DNA of 40,730 nucleotides from Acidobacteriota bacterium (GTDB taxonomy: Bacteria > Acidobacteriota > Terriglobia > Acidiferrales > UBA7541): contig QHZB01000250.1 of assembly GCA_003224525.1 (NCBI GenBank), positions 1-40,730 of the forward strand, written 5' to 3'. The notes below the pieces were generated by a model. The model did not search any database. It was not told the origin of the DNA and saw nothing but the letters and a program-made list of their open reading frames with translations. The position numbers and the translations under genes are program-made. This document shows positions 1 through 7,935 of the stretch, one piece after another; within the stretch, counting starts at the first letter, position 1, and each line of letters starts with the position of its first letter.

Positions 1-1
1 C

Positions 2-907
2 CTCGGCGACAAATATCTTATTTTTCAGCATCAAGGCGAAGGCGTTCCGTGCGACCAAATTTACACGATAGAGGTGGACACGCCCGACGGAAAACCCGCC
101 ACACCCAAGCTCGTAAGCACCGGCAAAGGCCGCACGACTTGCGCCTATTTCTTTCCCTCCGGCGATCGCGTCCTCTTCTCCTCGACTCACGCGGCAAGCC
201 CCGACTGTCCGCCGAAGCCTGATTACTCCCATGGCTACGTCTGGCCGATTTACGATAGCTATCAAATCTATACGGCCAAGCCAGATGGCAGCGATATGAA
301 GCAGCTTACCCGCGCGCACGGCTACAACGCCGAGTCCACCATCACCCGGGACGGCAAGCACATCGTGTTCACTTCCACCCGCAATGGCGATCTCGACATC
401 TACACCATGAATGCCGACGGCTCCAACGTCAAGCAGCTCACTAGCGAGCTGGGTTACGACGGCGGCCCCTTCTGGTCCTACGATGGCAAGAAGATCGTCT
501 ACCGCGCCGAGCATCCCAAAACGCCAGCGGAAATCTCCGACTACCAGGATCTGCTATCAAAAGGCCTGATCCGTCCGGGCAATCTGGAAATCTGGGTTAT
601 GAACGCGGATGGTTCGAACAAGCACCAGGTGACACGCAATGGGGCGGCGAATTTCGCGCCCTACTGGTATCCCGACGGAAAACGCATCGTCTTCGCGTCG
701 AACATGGCCGATCCGAAGAACGGCCGCGATTTTGATCTCTACCTGATCAACGAAGACGGCACTGGCCTCGAGCGCATCACCTATGCGCCCGATTTCGACG
801 CCTTTCCGATGTTCTCTTCCGACGGCAAGCGGCTCGTGTGGGCCTCCAATCGCAACGGCAAAGCCCCGCATGAGACCAACCTCTTCCTCGCCGATTGGTC
901 GGAATGA
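2..907 (+). CDS. PD40/TolB-like beta-propeller protein (5' end missing)
   Basis: The reading frame is open from base 2, so this is the C-terminal part of a gene that begins before the window. About 300 residues are visible. They contain repeated PD40 (WD40-like) blades with the pattern DIYTMNADGS..QLT...D..P.WS.DGKKIVY, at least four times (for example around bases 380-480, 580-690 and 740-850). Each blade ends with an SPDG-like turn followed by a hydrophobic strand. Such propellers occur in TolB and in secreted acidobacterial proteins that act in the periplasm, often fused to peptidase or sensor domains. The partner domain, if any, lies outside the window. The exact function is not identifiable. 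The next gene is on the opposite strand, so this one ends its transcription unit. Confidence 0.85.
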   Translation, partial: LGDKYLIFQHQGEGVPCDQIYTIEVDTPDGKPATPKLVSTGKGRTTCAYFFPSGDRVLFSSTHAASPDCPPKPDYSHGYVWPIYDSYQIYTAKPDGSDMKQLTRAHGYNAESTITRDGKHIVFTSTRNGDLDIYTMNADGSNVKQLTSELGYDGGPFWSYDGKKIVYRAEHPKTPAEISDYQDLLSKGLIRPGNLEIWVMNADGSNKHQVTRNGAANFAPYWYPDGKRIVFASNMADPKNGRDFDLYLINEDGTGLERITYAPDFDAFPMFSSDGKRLVWASNRNGKAPHETNLFLADWSE

Positions 908-1113
908 CACTTTCGGCCAGCTCCACTTCCCGCGGACTAGAAGTTTAGAGCCTGATAAAAACGTTGGTATTTTGCCGGGCAACTGACGCACTACTGTTTT
1001 CTGGCCAGTTTTTTAAAGGAGTGGCGTACGGTCCCGGGAGGGCATGAGGACAAATCCGCTCTCGAACATTTTGAGGGCGCAGTCCGCCCGAGTGGCTCGC
1101 GGCTCGTGCACTC

Positions 1114-1341
1114 TTACTTGGGTGTTGTGACGAGCTTGCCCGCGGGGGGAGCGGCACGCTGCTCCGCTCGCCTTTCTTGTTCTACGTGCTGGGTGTACTC
1201 GGCAATTTCGTCGTCGATCTCTTTGATTTCACGAGCGAGGTGAAAATTTTGAGGATCCTTTGCGTACGTCTCGAACAGCAAGTTCCTCTTGGCTTTCAAA
1301 TCGTCGCGTTTTTTCTTCCAAACACCTGCGGTAGCAACCAT
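1114..1341 (-). CDS. small basic/acidic coiled-coil protein, hypothetical
   Basis: A 75-residue protein beginning MVATAGVWKKKRDDLKAKRN. The ATG at 1341 is preferred over the upstream GTG at 1368 because it has GAGG eight bases upstream. The sequence is rich in Lys, Glu and Asp with heptad-like spacing (AREIKEIDDEIAEYTQHVEQERRAEQ split over residues 40-65), which suggests a single amphipathic helix or coiled coil. There is no signal peptide or membrane segment. I do not recognise the family. It stands alone between the propeller gene and the ABC-2 exporter, on the same strand as the exporter but more than 200 bases downstream of it. Confidence 0.55.
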   Translation of the reverse strand: MVATAGVWKKKRDDLKAKRNLLFETYAKDPQNFHLAREIKEIDDEIAEYTQHVEQERRAEQRAAPPAGKLVTTPK

Positions 1342-1507
1342 GGGTTTAGCCTCGGAATGAGTGTGCACCTTTTTATGGTTTGCCGATAGAGCCGCCGAGC
1401 GATGTGCCCAGAGTCATACGCTGTCCATTTTCCGGGCGTGGTGATAGGAAACTGCTCAGAAAAGCGCACAGGAGTGGCCGTGCCACCAACCCGGAAAGAG
1501 AAAGGCA

Positions 1508-1527
1508 GGGCGGACTGAAGTCCGCCC
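1508..1527. repeat. perfect palindromic element GGGCGGACT-GA-AGTCCGCCC
   Basis: Two 9-base arms are perfect reverse complements separated by two bases. The element lies 47 bases past the stop of the minus-strand ABC-2 permease gene, inside the 232-base gap before the next gene. It could act as a transcription terminator hairpin, although there is no T-tract on either side, or as a copy of a dispersed palindromic repeat. I saw no second copy in this window. Confidence 0.6.
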
Positions 1528-1573
1528 CTACACACAGCAGACGGAAGAGACAGAACGGAGGCTCCCTGAACGG

Positions 1574-2788
1574 TCAGGAGCGGAAGAGGACGGATTCGCG
1601 CTGGAACATTTTGATGGCGATGAAGAGGGCGGCAGCGGCATACACGCAGGTGGAGGCGAAAATCACCGCGATGTAATTCCAGTGATAGGTGCCGGCGACT
1701 AGTTCTTTGCAGAGAAGGCTGACATTGAGGATGGGGATGATCGAAAGTTTGGGAGTGAGCTCCACGCCGGGAAGCATGGCGGCGATGGCGGGGATGATGA
1801 CGACAAAAGTCATCGGTGTGAGATAACTCTGCGCTTCTTTGTAGGTCTTGGCGAAGAGAGCAATGGTCATAAGGGTGGCGGAGAATAGCACGGCTACGGG
1901 GAGAGCCATGAGGAAGACGGATATAACCGTTTTGGGTCCGAGCTTGAGGAGAAATTCGGCAGCAGCAGCGCGGCCGCCGGCAGATTGGGACGTGTAGTGA
2001 CCTAAGACGGAGAACGAAACGCCCATGGACAATACCGAGAGAGCGGCCGTGCCCAGGGCCGCCGTGAGGATCAGAAAGAATTTGCCAAGGACGAGATGCA
2101 TTCGGGAGATGGGACTGGAGAGAATGGTTTCCATGGTGCCGCGTTCTTTTTCGCCGGCCGTCAGGTCCATGGCGGGATACATGGCTCCGGTCATGCAGAG
2201 AAGGATGACCATATAGCCGATGATGCCGCCGAAAGCGGCTCCGCTGACTTTTTCCGGAGGGGCGACGTTTTCCTGCTTCACGTCGAAAGGTTTGAGCACG
2301 GTGTCAGGGAGATTCTTAGCAGCCAGACGCTCCTTGATGACCTTGTCGCGATATTCCTTCATATATTTTTCGATCTTCTCGGTCGCAAATTCGGATTTCA
2401 ATTCTCCTTCATAGTTGAAAATCCTGACGGTGTCTGCTCTCTGTTGAGCTACGTTGGCCTGGAAGCCGGCGGGTATCTCCACGGCGGCCCGGATTTCCTT
2501 GTTGATGATCTGGTCTTTCCAGTTGGGTGTCTCCGCGACAATTTCGATTTTGTCGAGCTTTTTGAGCCCTTCGACAACGGCTGGAGAATCTTCGCCGCCA
2601 CGAAGCATGACTTTGGGAGTCTCTTCTTTGGCCTTGCCGACCAGGGCGACAGCCAGCGAGCCAAAACCTACGCTGAGAACGGGGAAGAGCAAGAGAGGCA
2701 CGAGTATCGTGGAGATGAGAGTGCGGCGGTCGCGGACGGCTTCGGTGAGTTCCTTGCGATAGACGATGCCTACGTTGCGTATGGACAT
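1574..2788 (-). CDS. ABC-2 type exporter permease, NatB-like
   Basis: A 404-residue membrane subunit of an ABC-2 exporter. It has one N-terminal membrane segment (residues about 22-48), a large extracytoplasmic domain (about 50-180) and a C-terminal block of five or six helices from about residue 185. The motif GEKERGTMETILSSPISR just after the second helix is the signature of the NatB/COG1668 family. The start is the ATG at 2788, one base after the TGA of the ATPase gene. A longer in-frame extension to 2899 runs antisense-like through the ATPase tail and has no family resemblance. Together with the ATPase it should form a 2+2 exporter. The NatAB system of Bacillus exports sodium, but the substrate here is unknown. 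Confidence 0.88.
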   Translation of the reverse strand: MSIRNVGIVYRKELTEAVRDRRTLISTILVPLLLFPVLSVGFGSLAVALVGKAKEETPKVMLRGGEDSPAVVEGLKKLDKIEIVAETPNWKDQIINKEIRAAVEIPAGFQANVAQQRADTVRIFNYEGELKSEFATEKIEKYMKEYRDKVIKERLAAKNLPDTVLKPFDVKQENVAPPEKVSGAAFGGIIGYMVILLCMTGAMYPAMDLTAGEKERGTMETILSSPISRMHLVLGKFFLILTAALGTAALSVLSMGVSFSVLGHYTSQSAGGRAAAAEFLLKLGPKTVISVFLMALPVAVLFSATLMTIALFAKTYKEAQSYLTPMTFVVIIPAIAAMLPGVELTPKLSIIPILNVSLLCKELVAGTYHWNYIAVIFASTCVYAAAALFIAIKMFQRESVLFRS

Positions 2789-2789
2789 G

Positions 2790-3545
2790 TCAGTTGGCCT
2801 CCTCGGCGGCGAAGAGGGGCGTGACGACTTTGACGAAGATTTCCTCGAGGTCCTGCTCGGCATATTTATCGCGGAGTTCGGCGAGCGTACCTTCGACAAG
2901 GAGCTTGCCAGACTGGATGATGCCGATGTTGTCGCAGAGCTTTTCGACTTCGCTCATGATGTGGGTGGAGAAGATGACAGTCTTGCCGTTATTGCGACAT
3001 TCGCGGATGAAAGAGGTGATGGTGCGGGCGGTCATGATATCGAGGCCGTTGGTAGGCTCGTCGAAGATCATCACCGGGGGGTCGTGAACGAGTGTGCGGG
3101 CGATGGAGGTTTTCTGCATCATTCCGGTGGAGAGCTTGTCGCAGCGGCGGTCGCGGAAACCGTTCATGTCCAGGCGTTTAAAGATATCGTCGACGCGCTT
3201 TTTCAGCGTGGCTTCGTCTAAGCCATTCAGGCGGCCAAAGTATTCGACAAATTCCTGGGCGGTGAGCCTGCGATAGAGAGCGGTGGCGGTGGAAAGGAAG
3301 CCGACGTTGGCGCGTACTTTTTCCGGTTGCTCGACGATGTCGTGGCCGCAGACGATGGCGGTGCCGCCGGTGGGCTCGAGGATGGTAGCGAGCATGCGCA
3401 GGGTGGTGGTTTTGCCGGCGCCGTTGGCGCCGAGGAGGCCGTAAATCTTGCCGGGCTGGCAGGTGAAGCTGACGTTATCGACGGCGCTGATTTCACCGCG
3501 CTTCTTGTCTTGGAAGCGCTTGGACAGGCCACGAGCTTCAATCAT
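2790..3545 (-). CDS. ABC transporter ATP-binding protein, NatA-like
   Basis: A 251-residue nucleotide-binding subunit. It shows Walker A GANGAGKTT (about residues 42-50), a signature helix written LSTGM instead of LSGGQ, Walker B VMIFDEP followed by a D-loop, and the H-loop STH. The ATG at 3545 is chosen because AGGA lies seven bases upstream; the TTG at 3560 would add five residues. The gene is followed directly by the NatB-like permease with one intervening base, so the pair is translationally coupled. ATP hydrolysis here would drive export through that permease. No substrate clue is visible. Confidence 0.93.
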   Translation of the reverse strand: MIEARGLSKRFQDKKRGEISAVDNVSFTCQPGKIYGLLGANGAGKTTTLRMLATILEPTGGTAIVCGHDIVEQPEKVRANVGFLSTATALYRRLTAQEFVEYFGRLNGLDEATLKKRVDDIFKRLDMNGFRDRRCDKLSTGMMQKTSIARTLVHDPPVMIFDEPTNGLDIMTARTITSFIRECRNNGKTVIFSTHIMSEVEKLCDNIGIIQSGKLLVEGTLAELRDKYAEQDLEEIFVKVVTPLFAAEEAN

Positions 3546-3736
3546 CCGAAGATCCTTCAATGGGAGTTCGTAGGACAGGGCAAAGAGCGTTCACAGTGTA
3601 CTACGCGGGGAACGGGGAAATGTTACGGCACGGAGAAGGGAGTCAGGGGGATGGCAATAGGGAATAGGGGAAAGAAGAAAAGCAAGGATCTTCGGCGAAC
3701 CCAGGGCCTCGAAAAGCTTTAAGTAGCTGCGGGAGT

Positions 3737-3922
3737 TCAGCCTTTGTGACAGATGGGGCACTGCTTGGCATCAAACCGATCAGGAGAGACGCGGAACATA
3801 TTGTTGCACTGGATGCAGACGCGGTGGATGACAGGACTGATGACGGCGCCGGGCTGGATTGGTTTGTCCAAGCCACCCGAAGGAGGGGCGACGGTTTTCT
3901 CTGGGATGCTCTCAGCAGACAT
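3737..3922 (-). CDS. small zinc-ribbon protein, hypothetical
   Basis: A 61-residue protein. Its C-terminal half carries two CxxC knuckles (VCIQCNNMF and KQCPICHKG) about 20 residues apart, which is the pattern of a structural zinc ribbon. The N-terminal half is Pro/Gly-rich and probably disordered. There is no signal peptide, so it is likely cytoplasmic. No convincing Shine-Dalgarno sequence precedes the ATG. It is monocistronic, about 190 bases upstream of the NatA-like gene on the same strand. The function is unknown; nucleic-acid or protein binding is typical of such ribbons. Confidence 0.6.
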   Translation of the reverse strand: MSAESIPEKTVAPPSGGLDKPIQPGAVISPVIHRVCIQCNNMFRVSPDRFDAKQCPICHKG

Positions 3923-4219
3923 GAACCGATTCTAGCACGCCGAGGTCTGCCGTCCATAGGGAGCCGACGGCATCCTTGGGATCGAGCGGGGCATCTCTTA
4001 GATACGGGAGATGCTCGATTGGGAAAATCGGTCAAGCACGAACAGGGTGAGCAACGAATATGGAGAAAGCCGCGCTGCTCTTGATAGAATGAAGTACCTT
4101 GGCGCCTTCCTGACTGGGGTCAAGCAAGCCACGGACAAGTAAGAGAAACGCTGCGCCGGAGGGAGGCGTCCTTGCGCCTTGCGGAGGGCGATGTGCAGGA
4201 CCGCGCAGAATAGGAAAAT

Positions 4220-5506
4220 ATGGATCGTAGGCTGCGAAACCGAATCTTGCTCTACCTGCTGCTGGCGGGAGCGCTGGCGTACGTTCTGGTGGGATTGAGC
4301 GGGCGAAAGCCGGTGCCGAAGATTTCGGCGGTGACGCCGATGCGGGAAAACCTGGTGTCGTCCATCAGCAGCAATGGAAAGGTAGAGCCTATTTCGCCGT
4401 ATGTGATGCGAGCGCAACTGGATACGTTTGTGGAAAAGGTGCGTGCGACGGAGGGACAGACGGTCAAGAGAGGGCGAGTGATTCTGGAATTGGATGTAAA
4501 GGATGTGGCGGCGAAGCTCTCCGAGGCGAAGGGCAAGCTGCTGCGAGCGCAGGACGATCTGCGCACAGCCAAGGCCGGGGGGAGAACAGACGATGCGGCG
4601 AGGGTTGCCGGCGACTTAGCAAAAGCCCAAGCGGAGCGCGACCGGTTGCAGAAGAATCACGAAGGGCTGCAGCGGCTGATCAAGCAGCAAGCCGCGACAG
4701 AAGACGAGCTCGCGGCGAACGACCTGGCCTTGACGAAAGCGCAAGCGGAAGTGACACGGCTGACGGCGGCGAAACAGGAGTTTGACCGGAGCGTGAAGCT
4801 GGACACGGACCAGGCCGGGCTGCACGTGCAACAGGTCGAGAATGAAGTAGCGGCGCTCGATGAAAAGGTGCGGCAGGGGCGAATCACCGCGCCGGCGGAT
4901 GGAACGCTGTACTCGTTGCCGGTGAAAGCCGGGGACTACGTGAAGCTGGGGGATCTGCTGGCGGAGATGGCGGACCTGCACAAGGTTCGCGTGCGGGCAT
5001 TTATCGACGAGCCGGAGCTCGGCGCGCTGGAAGAGAATGAGCCGGTGAAGATCACCTGGGACGCGTTGCCGAGCAAGACCTGGATGGGGAAAACGGAGAT
5101 CATCCCGAAGCAGGTGGTGCCGCACCAGAACCGCAGCGTAGGGGAATTACTTTGCGCGGTGAACAACGACAAGCTGGAACTGCTGCCAAATATCAACGTG
5201 AACGTGCGCATCAATTCGCGGGAGCGGATCGGCGTGTTGTCGGTACCGCGGGGCGCGGTGGCCGCGGAGGGCGGAAGGCGGTACGTGTTTGTGGTGAAAA
5301 GGAACCAGCTCAGCGTGAACAAATCGATACTGGAGAAACGCGAGATTCACGTGGGCATAGCGGACGCCACCAACTACGAAGTCGTGAGCGGGCTGCAAGA
5401 AGGGGAGCTGGTGGCATTGCCCGGGGACGTCGATCTACGCGATGGAATGACCGTGACCGTTATTACCACCGAAGTTTTCCATTTCCGGGAACGATGGAAT
5501 GGTTAG
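4220..5506 (+). CDS. membrane-fusion (periplasmic adaptor) protein, HlyD/MacA-like
   Basis: A 428-residue adaptor of a tripartite efflux system. A signal anchor lies at residues about 8-26. It is followed by the first lipoyl half (NGKVEPISPY...VEKVRATEGQTVKRG), a long alpha-hairpin coiled coil (about 90-215, rich in Ala/Lys/Glu), the second lipoyl half (GRITAPADGTLYSLPVKAGDYVKLG) and beta-barrel plus membrane-proximal domains ending in GLQEGELVAL. This order is the RND/MacA adaptor architecture. AGGA precedes the ATG by four bases. The gene opens an operon with the TPR gene (8-base overlap), a MacB-like permease and a TolC-like protein, so the product should bridge inner and outer membranes. 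Confidence 0.9.
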   Translation: MDRRLRNRILLYLLLAGALAYVLVGLSGRKPVPKISAVTPMRENLVSSISSNGKVEPISPYVMRAQLDTFVEKVRATEGQTVKRGRVILELDVKDVAAKLSEAKGKLLRAQDDLRTAKAGGRTDDAARVAGDLAKAQAERDRLQKNHEGLQRLIKQQAATEDELAANDLALTKAQAEVTRLTAAKQEFDRSVKLDTDQAGLHVQQVENEVAALDEKVRQGRITAPADGTLYSLPVKAGDYVKLGDLLAEMADLHKVRVRAFIDEPELGALEENEPVKITWDALPSKTWMGKTEIIPKQVVPHQNRSVGELLCAVNNDKLELLPNINVNVRINSRERIGVLSVPRGAVAAEGGRRYVFVVKRNQLSVNKSILEKREIHVGIADATNYEVVSGLQEGELVALPGDVDLRDGMTVTVITTEVFHFRERWNG

Positions 5507-6488
5507 GCCGATGAAGCGGGTGCTCGCAGCACTTTCGATCGCCAGCGCGGTGATGGCGGCGGCAAATGCGAAGCAGGAAACTGGTCTCGAAGCGGGGCGG
5601 CGTGCGTACGAGGCCAGCGATTATGCGAAGGCCATCCAGGCGTTGCAGGCGGCTGCGGCCAAAGATCCGCAAAATGGCGACGTGCAATTGCTGCTCGTGA
5701 AAAGTTATCTCGAACTGCAGGAGTATGACCCGACGATCAAGAGCGCGGAGAAGGCGGTGGCCATCGACCCGCAGAACTCGGTCTACCACGAATGGCTGGG
5801 GAGGGCGTACGGAGAAAAGGCCGATCATGCGAGCTTGTTTTCGGCGATATCACTGGCGAAAAAGACGCGCAAGGAATTCGAGACGGCCATACAGCTCGAC
5901 GGAAAGAATTTTTCGGCGCGGCAGGCGCTGATTGAGTTCGATTGCAGCGCTCCGGGCATCGTGGGAGGCGGAGAAGAGAAAGCGTTGCCGCAGATCAAGC
6001 AACTGGCGGAGATGGACGCCGCCGAAGGGCATTACGCGGCTGGAAATTGCCGGCGGCAGAAGAAAGACTTCGCCGCGGCGGACGAGGAATTTGCGAAAGC
6101 GCTGGAGAGCAATCCGAAATCGGCGATGTTGATCTACGACATCGGGGATTACGCCGTGAAGCGCGGACAGCCGGAGCGGCTGCTGGCGGTCGCGGACAGG
6201 GGAGAGCGCGTGGCGCCCGGCGACCCGAGGGGAAAGTTTTACCGGGGCGTTGCGCTGGTCTTAAAGAAGGAAAACCCGGAGGAAGCCGAACGATTGCTTA
6301 GGGAATACGCGAAGAAAGCGCCGATGCGATCGGGATATCCGCGGCCTGCTGCGGCACACGCGTGGCTAGGTCGCCTCTTCGAAGACCAGAACAAGATGGA
6401 AGAGGCAATAAAGGAATTTGAGAGCGCGCTCGAATTAGATCCCAAAAACAAAATGGCGCACGAGGCGTTGAAGCGGCTGAAGGGTTAA
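5499..6488 (+). CDS. secreted tetratricopeptide-repeat protein
   Basis: A 329-residue protein with an N-terminal signal peptide (hydrophobic core LAALSIASAVMAAANA, likely cleaved near residue 24) and TPR motifs throughout: an N-terminal cluster at about residues 30-110 (ASDYAKAIQALQAAAAKDPQN, LLVKSYLELQEYD...) and a C-terminal cluster at about 185-325 ending in MEEAIKEFESALELDPKN. It is therefore probably periplasmic and mediates protein contacts. The ATG at 5499 overlaps the adaptor gene by 8 bases and has GGGA eight bases upstream; the ATG at 5511 is a possible alternative that keeps the signal peptide. Its place between adaptor and permease suggests an accessory role in the exporter, but no direct partner is visible. 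Confidence 0.82.
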   Translation: MVRPMKRVLAALSIASAVMAAANAKQETGLEAGRRAYEASDYAKAIQALQAAAAKDPQNGDVQLLLVKSYLELQEYDPTIKSAEKAVAIDPQNSVYHEWLGRAYGEKADHASLFSAISLAKKTRKEFETAIQLDGKNFSARQALIEFDCSAPGIVGGGEEKALPQIKQLAEMDAAEGHYAAGNCRRQKKDFAAADEEFAKALESNPKSAMLIYDIGDYAVKRGQPERLLAVADRGERVAPGDPRGKFYRGVALVLKKENPEEAERLLREYAKKAPMRSGYPRPAAAHAWLGRLFEDQNKMEEAIKEFESALELDPKNKMAHEALKRLKG

Positions 6489-6546
6489 GAGTCTCAGCAG
6501 CGGCCGCCTGGAAGAGCTAGCGAGGAATTCCGGTCAAAGGACGATC

Positions 6547-7743
6547 ATGGATATCCGAGAAACGGTGTCGGTGGCGATCGACGCGCTGCGAGCGAATAAA
6601 CTGCGCGCGATCCTGACGTCGCTGGGCGTGATCATCGGAAGCGCTTCCATCGTTCTGGTGGTCACCGTGGCCCTGACCAGCAAGCAATTCGTGCTTTCAC
6701 AGATCGAGAGCATCGGCTCCAACCTGATCCAGGTGGAGCTGGTTACCAGGCCGGAAGCAGCGCACCCACTCAGCTATGAAATGACGCTGGGGGATATGGA
6801 GGCCGCCAAGTCCATTCCCAATGTGATCGAAGTGGCAGGAACACGCGAACTGCCCATGACCGTGGTTGTCAACGGGGTGGAGCGCCCCGTGAACCTGGTG
6901 GGAGTGACGGAAGGTTACCAGGTGATTCGGCGGCTGCTCGTTTTGCGCGGGCGCTATCTCGATGCCGCGGATATGGAGATGCGCAGCAAAGTTTGCTTGA
7001 TCACCACGCAACTCGCGGACCGGATTTTTGGGCAAGAGAATCCGATCGGGAGATCGATGCGCATGGGAGAGTTGACGTTTACGGTGATCGGTGTGTTCCG
7101 CGAACGCGTCGAGACGTTCGGCCTTTCCGATATTCAGGAAAACACGGTCATCCTCCCCTTCACGCTCATGAAGTATTACACCGGCATGGAAGTGGTGCGT
7201 CTGTTGGACGTGCAAGCAGCGCGAACGGAAGACGTTCCATCCGTCGAGCGGCAGGTGGCCCAGTTGCTGAGGAGCCGGCATCCGGCGGAAGCGGAATATA
7301 AGGTGCTAACGCTGGCGGCGATCCTGAACGCGGCAAAGAATATCTCGCTGGCGCTGACGATCGTGCTGATCATCATTGCGTTCATCGCACTGGTGATCAG
7401 CGGAATCGGGATCATGAACATCATGTTGGTGACGGTGACGGAACGGACAAGGGAGATCGGGATCCGCAAGGCGATTGGGGCGGCGCGGCGGGAGATCATG
7501 TATCAGTTCTTGATCGAAGCGTTCGTGATCAGCGGCGGAGGGGCGGTCATCGGGATTTTGATCGGGATCGCCATACCGGTGGGCGCGCAATTGTTTTTGC
7601 CGGGAAATCTGCGGGTTCCGGTTTCGAGTCTCAGCGTGGTGATCGCTTTCCTGGTGTCGTGTTCCACGGGGCTTTTCTTTGGGTACTTGCCGGCCAAGCA
7701 GGCCGCCAGCCTGCAACCAGTCGAGTCGTTGAGATATGAATGA
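6547..7743 (+). CDS. MacB-like ABC permease (FtsX/MacB-PCD), no ATPase domain
   Basis: A 398-residue permease. The N-terminal segment LRANKLRAILTSLGVIIGSASI is the hallmark of MacB/FtsX-type subunits, followed by a periplasmic core domain (about 45-265) and three C-terminal helices. The second half contains GIGIMNIMLVTVTERTREIGIRKAIGA, another family signature. E. coli MacB carries the ATPase in the same chain; here only the permease half is present and no LolD/MacB ATPase gene lies in the window. AAGGA stands five bases before the ATG. It lies between the TPR gene and the TolC-like gene, so it probably works with the adaptor as a MacAB-TolC-type exporter using an ATPase encoded elsewhere. 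Confidence 0.9.
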   Translation: MDIRETVSVAIDALRANKLRAILTSLGVIIGSASIVLVVTVALTSKQFVLSQIESIGSNLIQVELVTRPEAAHPLSYEMTLGDMEAAKSIPNVIEVAGTRELPMTVVVNGVERPVNLVGVTEGYQVIRRLLVLRGRYLDAADMEMRSKVCLITTQLADRIFGQENPIGRSMRMGELTFTVIGVFRERVETFGLSDIQENTVILPFTLMKYYTGMEVVRLLDVQAARTEDVPSVERQVAQLLRSRHPAEAEYKVLTLAAILNAAKNISLALTIVLIIIAFIALVISGIGIMNIMLVTVTERTREIGIRKAIGAARREIMYQFLIEAFVISGGGAVIGILIGIAIPVGAQLFLPGNLRVPVSSLSVVIAFLVSCSTGLFFGYLPAKQAASLQPVESLRYE

Positions 7744-7935
7744 AGCACAGAGGGAATAGGGGTTAGAGAATAGGGGACAGGCATGGAAAGTGCACTGGGG
7801 GCGGCGATTGGCGGCCCTTTTTTTCTCGGGAGAATGAGTTTCAGCGAAAAGTCTGGAAATGCGGTGACCGAAACTCTGTAAGTTTTTTGTTGAGGCGGGC
7901 TGGTGGAGATTGAGCGGGCGCGAAGGAGCATGAAA

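Noticed and set aside
2096-2824. 242-residue plus-strand frame antisense to the ABC-2 permease
   Set aside because: It is the complement of a clearly conserved permease gene and shows the Gly/Asp/His-rich composition typical of antisense frames.
7799-7824. GGGC...GCCC followed by seven T, terminator-like
   Set aside because: Only four base pairs can form in the stem, and it would cut the export operon before the TolC-like gene.
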